NCBI GenBank assembly: GCA_017391525.1
Contig: JAFOYE010000008.1
Location: 1-43,502 of the forward strand
Reading direction: 5' to 3'
Length of the DNA: 43,502 bases
Source: Paludibacteraceae bacterium
GTDB taxonomy: Bacteria > Bacteroidota > Bacteroidia > Bacteroidales > Paludibacteraceae
Position 1 is the stretch's first letter, and the number at the start of each line of letters is the position of its first letter. This document shows, piece by piece, positions 16,687-26,681 of this stretch. A program made the translations under genes and the position numbers. The notes under the pieces were generated by a model. That model saw only the letters and a list, made by a program, of their open reading frames with translations, searched no databases and was not told the DNA's origin.

Positions 16687-16716
16687 AAAAAAATAGGAAG
16701 CGACTGCTCCCTATTT
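16687..16716 (-). terminator. terminator of the topA-Nudix-lipoprotein unit
   Basis: Minus strand: 11-bp stem AAATAGGGAGC/GCTTCCTATTT (one G-U), loop AGTC, then a long T run. It lies 14 bp behind the lipoprotein stop codon. Confidence 0.88.
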
Positions 16717-16730
16717 AGAATATTGGATTA

Positions 16731-17468
16731 TTAGTAGTACACTATATCGCGTAATTCTAGGTTATGTTTGGTTTCCTCTTGAGAAACCGTAGTATGATGC
16801 ACTAATCTTTTAGTCCAGTTGCCATTGTTATCCGTTTCTAAGATTTTGTAATCCATCACAACATTCCATACCTCACCCTCTGCCGATTGTTCAGATACAA
16901 CCCTACTCAAATGGCCGTCTTCATCATACACACAATATCGGGTGGCAGAAAAGAAATATTTGTAGAGATCGAGTTTAGTAACCAGACCATTCTCTCCATA
17001 GACATAGTTTTCTTGGTACCATAAATCTCCAAACTCAGATTCATCTAACTCGTAAGACAAAATGTGACCACTCTCATCGCGATTGATGTTAACCTTGTTT
17101 GTCACAATCCAACCTGCTTGATCAAAAACCTCAGTTACACCTGGTTGCCACGCAGCAGAAATAGGATTACCATTTGCGTCACAATCTTGCTCATACAATG
17201 CCATTGTATGAACCGAACCGTACAAATCACGGAATTTCAAATCCTCTGAGTTGTAAGATTTAATAGGACTTACAGGTTCTTGCTCTACAACCTGAGGTTC
17301 TTGCTCTGCTTCTTCGGTTTCACTCGTAGTAGGTTCTTGTTCAACCGTAGCAGGTGTTTCTGTTTTGGTTGTTTCTCCCTCTTGTTTGGAAAAGAACTTA
17401 CAACTAGGAAGTAACGTAGTTAGAAGCACCAAGACCGCGATAGTCAATGAAAATGATTTGGAATTCAT
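16731..17468 (-). CDS. lipoprotein with acidic linker and YD/RHS-like strands
   Basis: Lipobox LPSC (Cys23) after a hydrophobic signal. Residues 30-70 are a low-complexity Glu/Thr/Pro linker (EQEPTTSETEEAEQEP). The remaining 170 residues contain repeated '(F/Y)D..G.(I/L)....' strands (VFDQAGWIVTN, DESGHILSYEL, YGENGLVTKL, YDEDGHLSRVV, TDNNGNWTKRL), which resemble YD/RHS-like surface repeats. The family is known in Bacteroidales only as hypothetical lipoproteins. It lies 26 bp behind the Nudix gene with no visible promoter of its own. Confidence 0.7.
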   Translation of the reverse strand: MNSKSFSLTIAVLVLLTTLLPSCKFFSKQEGETTKTETPATVEQEPTTSETEEAEQEPQVVEQEPVSPIKSYNSEDLKFRDLYGSVHTMALYEQDCDANGNPISAAWQPGVTEVFDQAGWIVTNKVNINRDESGHILSYELDESEFGDLWYQENYVYGENGLVTKLDLYKYFFSATRYCVYDEDGHLSRVVSEQSAEGEVWNVVMDYKILETDNNGNWTKRLVHHTTVSQEETKHNLELRDIVYY

Positions 17469-17494
17469 AAATTATACTATTTACTGATTGATTA

Positions 17495-17986
17495 TCAAAT
17501 AATACCGAAACGTTGCAGTTCCATTTCTAGATTGGGTGTAAGGATTCCTTTTTCCATGGCATCACGCAGTTCTTCTTTTGACCAGAAACGTCCATCCATC
17601 ACTTCACCATCATTCCAGAAGAACGGACCATCGTAAATAGCCTTATAAACATGCACCATTTCACTCTCTCGGGAACTATCATATCGATAGGTTTCAAGAT
17701 GAACAGGTACATAATCTGTGATCCCTATTTCCTCTTGCACTTCACGTGCTAGAGCTTGCATAATAGTCTCCCCATAACTCACATGTCCCCCCACGGCAGT
17801 ATCCCAATAACCGGGCAAAAGTCCTTTGTGAAGAGCTCGACGCTGCAAATATAATTCTCCTCGAGAAGAAAACACATGCAGATGGACTACTGGATGCAAG
17901 ATATGTGAACCGTTATGACAGTCTTGACGAGAAGCTTTTCCCACCACTTCTCCCGAAGGTGTGACTATAGGAAAGAACTCCGTCAT
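17495..17986 (-). CDS. Nudix hydrolase
   Basis: Contains a perfect Nudix box, G-x5-E-x7-RE-x2-EE-x-G, starting at GGHVSYGE, so it hydrolyses a nucleoside diphosphate linked to some other group, with Mg2+. The sequence upstream (HPVVHLHVFSSRGELYLQRR) and overall size (163 aa) resemble the YfcD/isopentenyl-diphosphate isomerase-like branch; the substrate cannot be read from sequence. The start may be GTG 17995, overlapping the topA stop, or ATG 17986, 5 nt behind it. I take the ATG. Either way it is coupled to topA. Confidence 0.85.
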   Translation of the reverse strand: MTEFFPIVTPSGEVVGKASRQDCHNGSHILHPVVHLHVFSSRGELYLQRRALHKGLLPGYWDTAVGGHVSYGETIMQALAREVQEEIGITDYVPVHLETYRYDSSRESEMVHVYKAIYDGPFFWNDGEVMDGRFWSKEELRDAMEKGILTPNLEMELQRFGII

Positions 17987-17991
17987 GCCTA

Positions 17992-20301
<2,310 letters not shown>

Positions 20302-20370
20302 TCGTATTTAAGCAATTCAAGCATTTGAAAAATTCAAAAATTTAAGAATTTAAAAATTCAAAAATTCACC
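20302..20370. repeat. A/T word repeat in the topA leader
   Basis: AATTCAAAAATTTAAGAATT-type words repeated in the 5' leader of topA. It resembles GAATTAAGAAATTAGAATT upstream of recJ. No hairpin of the GC type is seen. Confidence 0.55.
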
Positions 20371-20392
20371 TTAAGTTCGTGCAAAACGGCCG

Positions 20393-20424
20393 CAAAGGTA
20401 CTACATTTTTTTGAACCTTGCAAA
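20393..20424 (-). promoter_or_regulatory. promoter of topA
   Basis: Minus strand: TTTG, 20-nt spacer, TACCTTTG; perfect consensus, about 90 nt before the ATG. Confidence 0.88.
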
Positions 20425-20529
20425 TTTATTTTTCGTATTTTTTTCGTTACTTATAAAGTAACATTTTTTCACTCTACACCTTATTATATAGACAACTCAA
20501 GATGGAATAAAATTTTTTTTCTTTTTTTA

Positions 20530-20561
20530 TTTGTGTCATTGTATTATTTTTCGTATCTTTG
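20530..20561 (+). promoter_or_regulatory. promoter of the nfeD-like/floA operon
   Basis: TTTG at 20530-20533, 20-nt spacer, TATCTTTG at 20554-20561. The ATG is 27 nt downstream. It is divergent from the topA promoter. Confidence 0.88.
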
Positions 20562-20588
20562 CAGCGTTAATCAAAAAACGATAGTACT

Positions 20589-20915
20589 ATGTACCTTACT
20601 TTTACCATTATCCTCTTGCTTTTAGGCGTTGCTCTATTATTTGCAGAGATGTTTGTATTGCCTGGTTTTGGAGTGGCAGGCGTGTTTGGTTTCCTCAGTT
20701 TAGCAGGATCAGTAGCTATTGCATATTGGAAACTCAATCTTCTTTGGCCATGGGCAGGTCACGTAACCTTGGGTGCGAGTATATTACTCACCATAATAGC
20801 TATAGTAGTTTTTGCCAAGAGCAAAGTTGTAGACAAAATGGCTTTGGAAACTAAGGTGGAGGGCTCTGTAGAGATGCCATCAGCAGGCAAAAGAATGGAA
20901 GATATGAAAAAATAA
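20589..20915 (+). CDS. short NfeD-like membrane protein
   Basis: 108 aa with two or three hydrophobic segments (LTFTIILLLLGVALLFAEMFVLPGFGVAGVFGFL and, after NLLWPWAG, HVTLGASILLTIIAIVVFA) and a short charged tail. The LFAEMFVLPGFGVAG stretch is typical of the membrane part of NfeD proteins. The C-terminal OB-fold domain of longer members is missing. It is immediately upstream (18 bp) of floA, the conserved partner of NfeD proteins, which supports the call. Together they are thought to organise membrane microdomains. Confidence 0.75.
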   Translation: MYLTFTIILLLLGVALLFAEMFVLPGFGVAGVFGFLSLAGSVAIAYWKLNLLWPWAGHVTLGASILLTIIAIVVFAKSKVVDKMALETKVEGSVEMPSAGKRMEDMKK

Positions 20916-20933
20916 CTCTTTAATATAAAAATC

Positions 20934-21935
20934 ATGCAAATAGAATTAGCATTTTTTGAAATTGTAATAATAGCCATTGCTGCTATTATTGTTATATCCT
21001 TCTTTTATTACGTACCATTTATGCTATGGATCAATTCTGTAGTAAGTGGTGTACGAGTTTCATTGGTACAATTATTCTTGATGCGTATTCGTAAAGTACC
21101 ACCAGGACGTATTGTCAACTGCCTTATCGAAGCACATAAAGCAGGATTAACCGATGTGAAGCGTGACGCACTAGAAGCACACTTTTTGGCAGGTGGTCAT
21201 ATCGAACGCGTAGTACACGCATTGGTAAGCGCAAGCAAAGCAAATATGCAATTGAGTTTCCAAATGGCAACTGCGATTGACCTCGCAGGTCGTGATGTGT
21301 TTGAGGCTGTACAAATGTCCGTTAATCCTCGCGTGATTGACACTCCTCCTGTAACTGCAGTAGCAAAAGATGGTATTCAGCTTATCGCTAAAGCTCGTGT
21401 AACTGTTCGTGCGAACATTCGCCAACTAGTCGGTGGTGCAGGCGAGGATACGATCTTAGCTCGTGTAGGCGAGGGTATCGTTAGTTCTATCGGTTCTTCT
21501 GATAGCCACAAGATGGTGCTTGAGAACCCAGATAGCATCTCTAAACTAGTGCTCTCTAAGGGTCTTGACGCAGGCACTGCGTTTGAGATTCTCAGTATTG
21601 ATATTGCGGATATCGATGTAGGTAAAAACATCGGTGCGCAACTACAAATGGATCAAGCAGAGGCGGATAAGAACATCGCGCAAGCTAAAGCAGAAGAGCG
21701 TCGTGCAATGGCTATTGCAACCGAGCAAGAGATGAAGGCTAAAGCACAAGAGGCTAAAGCTAAAGTGATTGAGGCAGAAGCCCTTGTACCACAAGCTATG
21801 GCAGAAGCATTCCGCAATGGTAACCTCGGCATTATGGATTACTACCGTATGCAAAATATCCAAGCGGATACCACTATGCGCGAAGCTATCGGCAAACCTA
21901 CTAATAATGGACGCAGCAATGCTGCTAAGGGATAA
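20934..21935 (+). CDS. floA: flotillin-like protein FloA
   Basis: Membrane-anchored flotillin of the bacterial FloA type, a scaffold of functional membrane microdomains. One N-terminal hydrophobic hairpin ([24 protein letters not shown]) is followed by the SPFH-like domain (about residues 45-230; [36 protein letters not shown]) and an Ala/Glu-rich helical region ([20 protein letters not shown]). 333 aa, as expected. The stop codon lies directly in front of repeat words (GGATAAGGGACGG...) that begin the four-helix-bundle unit. Confidence 0.93.
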   Translation: MQIELAFFEIVIIAIAAIIVISFFYYVPFMLWINSVVSGVRVSLVQLFLMRIRKVPPGRIVNCLIEAHKAGLTDVKRDALEAHFLAGGHIERVVHALVSASKANMQLSFQMATAIDLAGRDVFEAVQMSVNPRVIDTPPVTAVAKDGIQLIAKARVTVRANIRQLVGGAGEDTILARVGEGIVSSIGSSDSHKMVLENPDSISKLVLSKGLDAGTAFEILSIDIADIDVGKNIGAQLQMDQAEADKNIAQAKAEERRAMAIATEQEMKAKAQEAKAKVIEAEALVPQAMAEAFRNGNLGIMDYYRMQNIQADTTMREAIGKPTNNGRSNAAKG

Positions 21936-21976
21936 GGGACGGCGGACCGCCTAATGGATAATGGAAAAGGGATAAT
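21936..21976. repeat. left word-hairpin flank of the four-helix-bundle gene
   Basis: GGACGGCGGACCGCC hairpin followed by TAATGG words. CTAATGGATA at 21951-21960 is repeated in inverted orientation at 22324-22333 on the other side of the gene. Both candidate start codons of the gene lie in or at the edge of the words. Confidence 0.75.
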
Positions 21977-22355
21977 GGACAATTCGTACAAGAAACTAGA
22001 TGCTTATATCATGGCAAAGGAACTTGTCAGAATGGTATATGATGCAACTAAACGATTTCCTGATGAAGAAAAGTTTGTTCTTTGTAATCAAATTCGAAGA
22101 GCGGCAATTTCTGTTCCCTCCAATATCGCGGAAGGATTATCTAGATCTGCCATTAAAGAGCAATGCCATTTTTTAGATATTGCGTTTGGTTCATTAATGG
22201 AAACAGATTGTCAATTTGAAATCGCAAAAGATTTAAATTATATATCAAGCGATGAATATGATTTAATGTATAAAAAGATTCATACATTAGCTAAAATAAT
22301 AACAGGCTTAAAGAACCGCAGGCTATCCATTAGCGAAGCGTCCATTACCCATTAG
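21975..22355 (+). CDS. four-helix-bundle protein of the 23S rRNA-intervening-sequence (S23) family
   Basis: About 126 aa with the hallmarks of the S23/IVP family: YKKLDAYIMAKELVRMVYDATKRFPDEEKF, then the strongly conserved QIRRAAISVPSNIAEGLSR and a helix FLDIAFGSLMETDCQFEIAKDL. Relatives are encoded in rRNA intervening sequences and as the Avd accessory protein of diversity-generating retroelements; most free-standing copies have no known role. The start may be ATG 21954 or 21975; the latter fits the family. Both ends of the coding sequence run into repeat words: the residues before the core and the last ten (LSISEASITH and stop) are written in TAATGG-type words. This suggests a small self-contained unit. 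Confidence 0.85.
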   Translation: MDNSYKKLDAYIMAKELVRMVYDATKRFPDEEKFVLCNQIRRAAISVPSNIAEGLSRSAIKEQCHFLDIAFGSLMETDCQFEIAKDLNYISSDEYDLMYKKIHTLAKIITGLKNRRLSISEASITH

Positions 22356-22376
22356 CAAAGCGTCCATTACCCAATT
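22324..22376. repeat. right word-hairpin flank of the four-helix-bundle gene
   Basis: Read on the minus strand: TAATGG, ACGCtttGC, TAATGGGTAATGG, ACGCttcGC, TAATGGATA. It encodes the protein's C-terminus and stop codon and ends at the nitrilase ATG. Confidence 0.75.
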
Positions 22377-23204
22377 ATGCGAATAGCACTCTTACAATAT
22401 CCCATAGCATGGGCGGATAAGGCTACCAACCTCCGCCTAACAGAAGAACGTATTGCGGCATTGGCTGGTAAAGCCGATGTCGCAGTACTGCCAGAGATGT
22501 TCGCCACAGGTTTCTGCACTGATCATCCCGAACTAGCAGAAAATATGGACGGGGAGATAGTGACAACCCTCCAACGTTTGGCTGACCAGTATGAGATAGC
22601 TATCGTAGGATCGTTTATTTGCTTGCCTATAACCAATAGCCCTTCGGGGCGTCCTATAGGCGGAACGCCGTCCAATAGCCAGACCAAATTGGTCAACCGC
22701 GGTTTTATGGTGGTGCCACATGGCGAGGTGCAGATACAAGACAAACGCCACTTGTATGCCCACGGCGGCGAGAACAAATTCTTTGAGCAAGCTAGTGAGC
22801 GCAACACCTTTGAATATAAAGGAGTCAAAATCCAATTGCTCGTTTGCTACGACTTGCGTTTTCCTGTTTGGGCGCGTAACCGCAGCGGATACGACTATGA
22901 TATCCTTCTCGTAGTAGCCAACTGGCCTGACATCCGCATACAATATTGGGACGCACTCATTGCCGCACGAGCTACTGAGAACCAATGTTATATAGCAGCA
23001 GTCAACTGTGTAGGCGACGACGGTATGGGCTTACACTACAACGGTCACTCCGTAGCATATAACACACGATTGGAGGATATGGCAGGTTTTGCGGACAACG
23101 AAGAGGGCACACGCATTGTGGACTTTGATATCCCAGCCCTCCACCACTTCCGCGAGGTGTTGCCATTGTGGAAAGACCGAGATAATTTTGAAATAATCGT
23201 TTGA
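22377..23204 (+). CDS. nitrilase-superfamily omega-amidase (YafV/Nit2-like)
   Basis: Carbon-nitrogen hydrolase with the Glu-Lys-Cys triad: Glu40 in LPEMFATGF, Lys123 in QDKRHLY and Cys157 in LLVCYDLRFP. The motifs and 275-aa size match the YafV/omega-amidase branch that removes the amide from 2-oxoglutaramate or 2-oxosuccinamate (metabolite repair). Residues 84-104 or so (ITNSPSGRPIGGTPSNSQTK) are an in-frame insert encoded by a reversed copy of the CTATAGG word-hairpin element; homologues have a short loop there. The ATG directly abuts repeat words, so there is no normal ribosome-binding region. Confidence 0.88.
   Translation: MRIALLQYPIAWADKATNLRLTEERIAALAGKADVAVLPEMFATGFCTDHPELAENMDGEIVTTLQRLADQYEIAIVGSFICLPITNSPSGRPIGGTPSNSQTKLVNRGFMVVPHGEVQIQDKRHLYAHGGENKFFEQASERNTFEYKGVKIQLLVCYDLRFPVWARNRSGYDYDILLVVANWPDIRIQYWDALIAARATENQCYIAAVNCVGDDGMGLHYNGHSVAYNTRLEDMAGFADNEEGTRIVDFDIPALHHFREVLPLWKDRDNFEIIV
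22623..22690 (-). repeat. word-hairpin-word element inserted in frame in the nitrilase gene
   Basis: Minus-strand reading: GGCTATTGGACGGC, a GGCgttCCGCC hairpin, TATAGGACGCCC, a GGGC hairpin arm, then CTATTGGTTATAGGC. This is the family found behind recJ (24964-25029) and priA (31401-31451). Confidence 0.85.
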
Positions 23205-23240
23205 GCCGTTAGGCGAAATAAGAATTAAGAAATTAGAATT

Positions 23241-24956
23241 TTGAATTACAATTGGAACATACGACGATTGACTGCTCAAGAGGAAACTCTTCAACAGCAG
23301 TTGGAACGCGAATTGAACATCAGTTCCGCAGCAGCTCGTATGTTGGTAGTTCGTAATATACAATCAGCCGAAGAGGCTCGTCAGTTTATTCGTCCATCGC
23401 TAGATAAACTGCACGATCCATTCCTCATGAGGGATATGGACAAAGCTGTGGAGCGTTTGCACCAAGCCCTTACCCAAGACGAGAAGATTCTCATTTACGG
23501 TGACTATGACGTGGACGGCACCACCGCAGTAGCGGTTATGTACCGATTCCTCTCATCTTTAACCTCTCGCTTAGACTACTATATTCCAGATCGTTACAAC
23601 GAAGGTTATGGCGTATCTGCTCAAGGGATTGACTACGCAGCGGAGCAAGGATGCTCCCTAATTATTACGCTTGATTGTGGAATCAAGGCGGTAGAAAAAG
23701 TGGCGTATGCCAAGAGTAAAGGTATTGATGTTATCGTCTGCGACCACCACACCCCAGGCGATGAGTTGCCTGCAACCGTAGCGGTTCTTAATATGAAACG
23801 CGACGACTGCCCTTATCCATACAAAGACTTATCTGGTTGCGGTGTAGGCTTTAAACTCGCACAAGCATATACCCAACAATACGATTTACCATTTGATAAC
23901 CTTGTGCCACTATTGCAGCTTTTAGCAATGTCCATCGCTTCAGATATCGTACCTATCACCGGTGAAAACCGCATTTTGGCGCATTATGGAATCAAGCAAA
24001 TAAACCAAGCACCTTTTGCAGGTATCTCTGCAGTAATAGATGTAGCTGGAATAGAAGCAAAGAAACTGACCATCAACGAATTGGTATATAAACTAGGTCC
24101 TCGAATCAATGCTTGTGGACGCATGAAATCGGGTCGTGCAGCCGTAGAACTGCTACTGACAGACGATGCTACATTCGCTCGTCAACAAGCAGAAGAAGTC
24201 AACCAACACAACGAAGAACGCCGCGATTGTGACACCGAGACTACCAAAGAGGCATTGGCAATGCTAGAGGAAGATGCCACTTTCGCTCAACACCGTTCGA
24301 CTGTCGTATATGCCCCACATTGGCATAAAGGTGTGGTGGGTATTGTGGCATCACGATTAACAGAGACATACTACCGCCCAACTATCGTGCTCACCGCAGG
24401 AGAGGATGGTATCATCTCAGGATCGGCTCGTTCGGTAGGAGGTTTTGACATCTATGCCGCTATCGATTCATGTTTGGATCTGCTCACTAACTTCGGCGGA
24501 CACAAGTACGCTGCAGGATTGAGTATGCATATCGATAACTTGCCAACATTCTGCGAGCGCTTTGAGCACTATGTTGCAACCCATATCCGCGAAGATCAGT
24601 TGCAACCTACTCTACTCGTGGAGGCAGAACTAGAATTAGCAGATATCACACCAGCCTTCTACAATGTGATTCGTTATCTAGAACCATTTGGTCCAGGTAA
24701 CCCACGCCCATTGTTTGCCACTCGCAACCTCATCAATCACCGTGACACCCGCGTAGTAGGTAAAACAGGCGAGCACCTTCGCCTAGATGTCACCGATCGC
24801 ACATATGCCATCACAGGTATAGCTTTCGGACGAGCTGATATAGCCAAGCATATTCAAAACGGCAACCCTGTGGATATCTGCTACGAATTAGACGAAAATA
24901 CATTTAACAATAGAACTACCATCCAAATGATGGTACAAGACATCAAGCCATCATAG
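23241..24956 (+). CDS. recJ: single-stranded-DNA-specific exonuclease RecJ
   Basis: 5'-3' ssDNA exonuclease of recombination and mismatch repair. DHH-family motifs are present: IYGDYDVDGTTAVAVMY (motif I), VIVCDHHTP (DHH) and the DHHA1 glycine motif SGSARSVGGFDIYAA. 571 aa. No ATG is available near the N-terminus; the reading frame opens at 23229 and the most plausible start is TTG 23241, inside repeat-like text (AGAATTAAGAAATTAGAATT). The C-terminus is complete and is followed directly by a word-hairpin element. Confidence 0.93.
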   Translation: MNYNWNIRRLTAQEETLQQQLERELNISSAAARMLVVRNIQSAEEARQFIRPSLDKLHDPFLMRDMDKAVERLHQALTQDEKILIYGDYDVDGTTAVAVMYRFLSSLTSRLDYYIPDRYNEGYGVSAQGIDYAAEQGCSLIITLDCGIKAVEKVAYAKSKGIDVIVCDHHTPGDELPATVAVLNMKRDDCPYPYKDLSGCGVGFKLAQAYTQQYDLPFDNLVPLLQLLAMSIASDIVPITGENRILAHYGIKQINQAPFAGISAVIDVAGIEAKKLTINELVYKLGPRINACGRMKSGRAAVELLLTDDATFARQQAEEVNQHNEERRDCDTETTKEALAMLEEDATFAQHRSTVVYAPHWHKGVVGIVASRLTETYYRPTIVLTAGEDGIISGSARSVGGFDIYAAIDSCLDLLTNFGGHKYAAGLSMHIDNLPTFCERFEHYVATHIREDQLQPTLLVEAELELADITPAFYNVIRYLEPFGPGNPRPLFATRNLINHRDTRVVGKTGEHLRLDVTDRTYAITGIAFGRADIAKHIQNGNPVDICYELDENTFNNRTTIQMMVQDIKPS

Positions 24957-24963
24957 ATGGCAG

Positions 24964-25029
24964 GACGCCTCTTTGAGGCTATAGGACGGCTTCGCCTATA
25001 GGACGCCGCAAGCGGCTATAGGTTATAGG
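24964..25029 (+). repeat. word-hairpin-word element behind recJ (CTATAGG family)
   Basis: Three GC hairpins in a row (GCCTCtttGAGGC, GGCttcGCC, GCCGCaaGCGGC), each introduced by GGACG and separated by the word TATAGG, with CTATAGGTTATAGG at the end. It begins 7 bp after the recJ stop codon. The following 160 bp up to tdk hold nothing I recognise. Confidence 0.85.
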
Positions 25030-25191
25030 TAAAAGATTGCACTTTTGATTTAAGATTCAGTGATGAGTTTTGGATGTTCCCAAAACGAAGAGCGGTGGCA
25101 ATTTATTACGGAGTACAACGAGCAAATATAGGATTTATAAGATTTCGTGAGCCGCGAGGCGAACAGGAGATATTAATATTACAATTAAGAT

Positions 25192-25788
25192 ATGTTCAAC
25201 GAATTAGATACAAAGGGCCCTAAGTTCCGCAAGGGCAGTATAGAAGTAGTTTGTGGAAGTATGTTCTCGGGTAAGACCGAAGAACTCATCCGCCGTATGA
25301 AACGCGCGCAGTTTGCCAAACTCAAAGTAGAGATCTTCAAACCTGCTATTGATGTGCGCTATAGCGAAGCCGAAGTAGTCAGCCACGACCGCAACGCCAT
25401 CCAATCCACACCCGTGGATAGTAGCCAAAACATCCTCCTCATGGCCAATGATGTAGATGTAGTAGGCATCGACGAGGCACAATTCTTTGATATGGGAATC
25501 GTGGAAGTAGCCAACGAACTCGCTCGCCGTGGTATCCGTGTCATCTGTGCGGGCTTAGATATGGACTTCAAGGGCGTACCATTTGGCCCAATGCCAGCCT
25601 TGATGGCGATTGCTGACGATGTATATAAGACCCACGCTATCTGCGTGCATTGTGGTGACTTAGCATATGTCAGCCACCGTACTGTCAGCAGCGACAAGCG
25701 TGTCCTTCTCGGCGAGACCGAGAGCTACGAACCTCTCTGCCGCGCTTGCTACGAGAAAGCCCTCGAAGCCGAAAAAGCCAACAACTAA
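25192..25788 (+). CDS. tdk: thymidine kinase (type II)
   Basis: Salvage enzyme that phosphorylates thymidine with ATP. Walker A GSMFSGKT lies at residues 22-29. The DEAQFF motif supplies the catalytic Glu and a substrate lid follows. Two Cys pairs (CVHCG and CRAC) form the structural zinc site. 198 aa, standard for TK1-like enzymes. No consensus promoter is visible in the 235 bp upstream. A strong terminator follows at 25841. Confidence 0.95.
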   Translation: MFNELDTKGPKFRKGSIEVVCGSMFSGKTEELIRRMKRAQFAKLKVEIFKPAIDVRYSEAEVVSHDRNAIQSTPVDSSQNILLMANDVDVVGIDEAQFFDMGIVEVANELARRGIRVICAGLDMDFKGVPFGPMPALMAIADDVYKTHAICVHCGDLAYVSHRTVSSDKRVLLGETESYEPLCRACYEKALEAEKANN

Positions 25789-25840
25789 TCAGCATAGGAA
25801 AGAAGCATAGACAAGATTCTAATGCATACAATAAACAAGA

Positions 25841-25871
25841 AATAAGCGAGGGTCATCCCTCGCTTATTTTT
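25841..25871 (+). terminator. terminator of tdk
   Basis: 12-bp perfect stem AATAAGCGAGGG/CCCTCGCTTATT with a TCAT loop and trailing T run. The A-rich 5' arm lets it work on the minus strand as well. Confidence 0.9.
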
Positions 25872-25899
25872 ATCGGCAAGTTTTTTATAAAATTTGCTG

Positions 25900-25930
25900 C
25901 AAAGATACTACTTTTTGCCGATATCGGCAA
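25900..25930 (-). promoter_or_regulatory. orphan leftward promoter overlapping a 16-bp palindrome
   Basis: Minus strand: TTG (25930-25928), N20, TATCTTTG (25907-25900). The -33 box is one end of the perfect palindrome TTGCCGATATCGGCAA (25915-25930), a possible operator. It fires toward the 3' end of tdk, where the bidirectional hairpin at 25841-25868 would stop it after about 50 nt. No gene larger than 23 codons lies downstream. Confidence 0.55.
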
Positions 25931-26022
25931 GAAAATGGCAATATTGTTGGACTGTATTCTTATCCTAAGAAATTACATATTACTCGAACTAATTCATAAT
26001 TCAGGTTATTTTATTTCATGCA

Positions 26023-26061
26023 AAATAACTCACCCAACTAAAATAGTTGAGCGAGTTATTT
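26023..26061 (-). terminator. probable terminator of the 26094-28271 gene group
   Basis: Imperfect hairpin with a 9-bp outer stem (AAATAACTC/GAGTTATTT), an internal loop and a 5-bp inner stem (AACTA/TAGTT), followed on the minus strand by TTTTG. The rest of the space 25872-26093 holds the orphan promoter and otherwise nothing I can name. Confidence 0.6.
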
Positions 26062-26093
26062 ATGTTGGAATACTATAAATAAGTATAGGTGAA

Positions 26094-26363
26094 TTAGGAA
26101 TATTTTGAAATTACTATTGAGTAATATATCAACTTAACAAATTCTACGATAAATGATATTGTTACTACCAATAGTCCAAAAAAAGTGAACGAGAGCAATT
26201 TGAAGAACCAACTCATTTCCCCTTTTGCAAAAGATACTCCTTCAAAAATATTGGTCATCCATACTGGATGCCATTTAGGAACAAATAGAGTAGATAATCC
26301 CAATGTACAAACAACAATAAGGGATTTTTTTCTTTTTTCTTTAAGTTCTTCTAGAGTAGCCAT
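26094..26363 (-). CDS. small membrane protein of unknown function
   Basis: 89 aa. A charged N-terminus (MATLEELKEKRKKS) is followed by two hydrophobic segments (SLIVVCTLGLSTLF and LLSFTFFGLLVVTISFIVEFV). I recognise no family. It lies 9 bp behind the Cys-rich small gene, so the two are very probably co-transcribed. AT content is higher than in the housekeeping genes. Confidence 0.6.
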   Translation of the reverse strand: MATLEELKEKRKKSLIVVCTLGLSTLFVPKWHPVWMTNIFEGVSFAKGEMSWFFKLLSFTFFGLLVVTISFIVEFVKLIYYSIVISKYS

Positions 26364-26372
26364 AACTGCAAA

Positions 26373-26624
26373 TTATTCGTCGTAATAGCGTCCTCTATGT
26401 TCGCGAATAATATCCGCTGCTTTTATCGGATCAGAACATTCACTCCAAATTTGCATTCTATAACATTCTGACCAATCAAATCTAGAACAACTACCCCAAT
26501 AACCACGACATTCTATTTTGTCTGTGTAATTGCAGTCATAGGGCATTGCTCTTTCAAGATGATCTTTTGCATCCAAATAATCTTGTTCTTTTTCAAAAAG
26601 ATACGTACTTCTTCTTTCAGCCAT
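26373..26624 (-). CDS. small cysteine-rich protein of unknown function
   Basis: 83 aa, no signal peptide. Five cysteines (CNYTDKIECRGYWGSC...CYRMQIWSEC) and many aromatics suggest a metal site or a reducing-compartment fold; this is inference. It lies between the WG-repeat gene (57 bp away) and the small membrane protein gene (9 bp away) on the same strand. Confidence 0.55.
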   Translation of the reverse strand: MAERRSTYLFEKEQDYLDAKDHLERAMPYDCNYTDKIECRGYWGSCSRFDWSECYRMQIWSECSDPIKAADIIREHRGRYYDE

Positions 26625-26681
26625 AATCTATGATGCCAGTTATATCCCATCGGCCCGTCGGTTTTTAATGTTGGAAATGAA

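Noticed and set aside
21975..22355. Diversity-generating retroelement because of the Avd-like protein
   Set aside because: No reverse transcriptase, template repeat or variable-repeat target is visible nearby.
22623..22690. Sequencing or assembly error in the nitrilase gene
   Set aside because: The insert keeps the frame, has no stop and matches a repeat family seen elsewhere in the window.
25746..26078. 110-codon plus-strand frame overlapping the end of tdk
   Set aside because: It runs through the tdk terminator and an opposing promoter and has no recognisable protein features.
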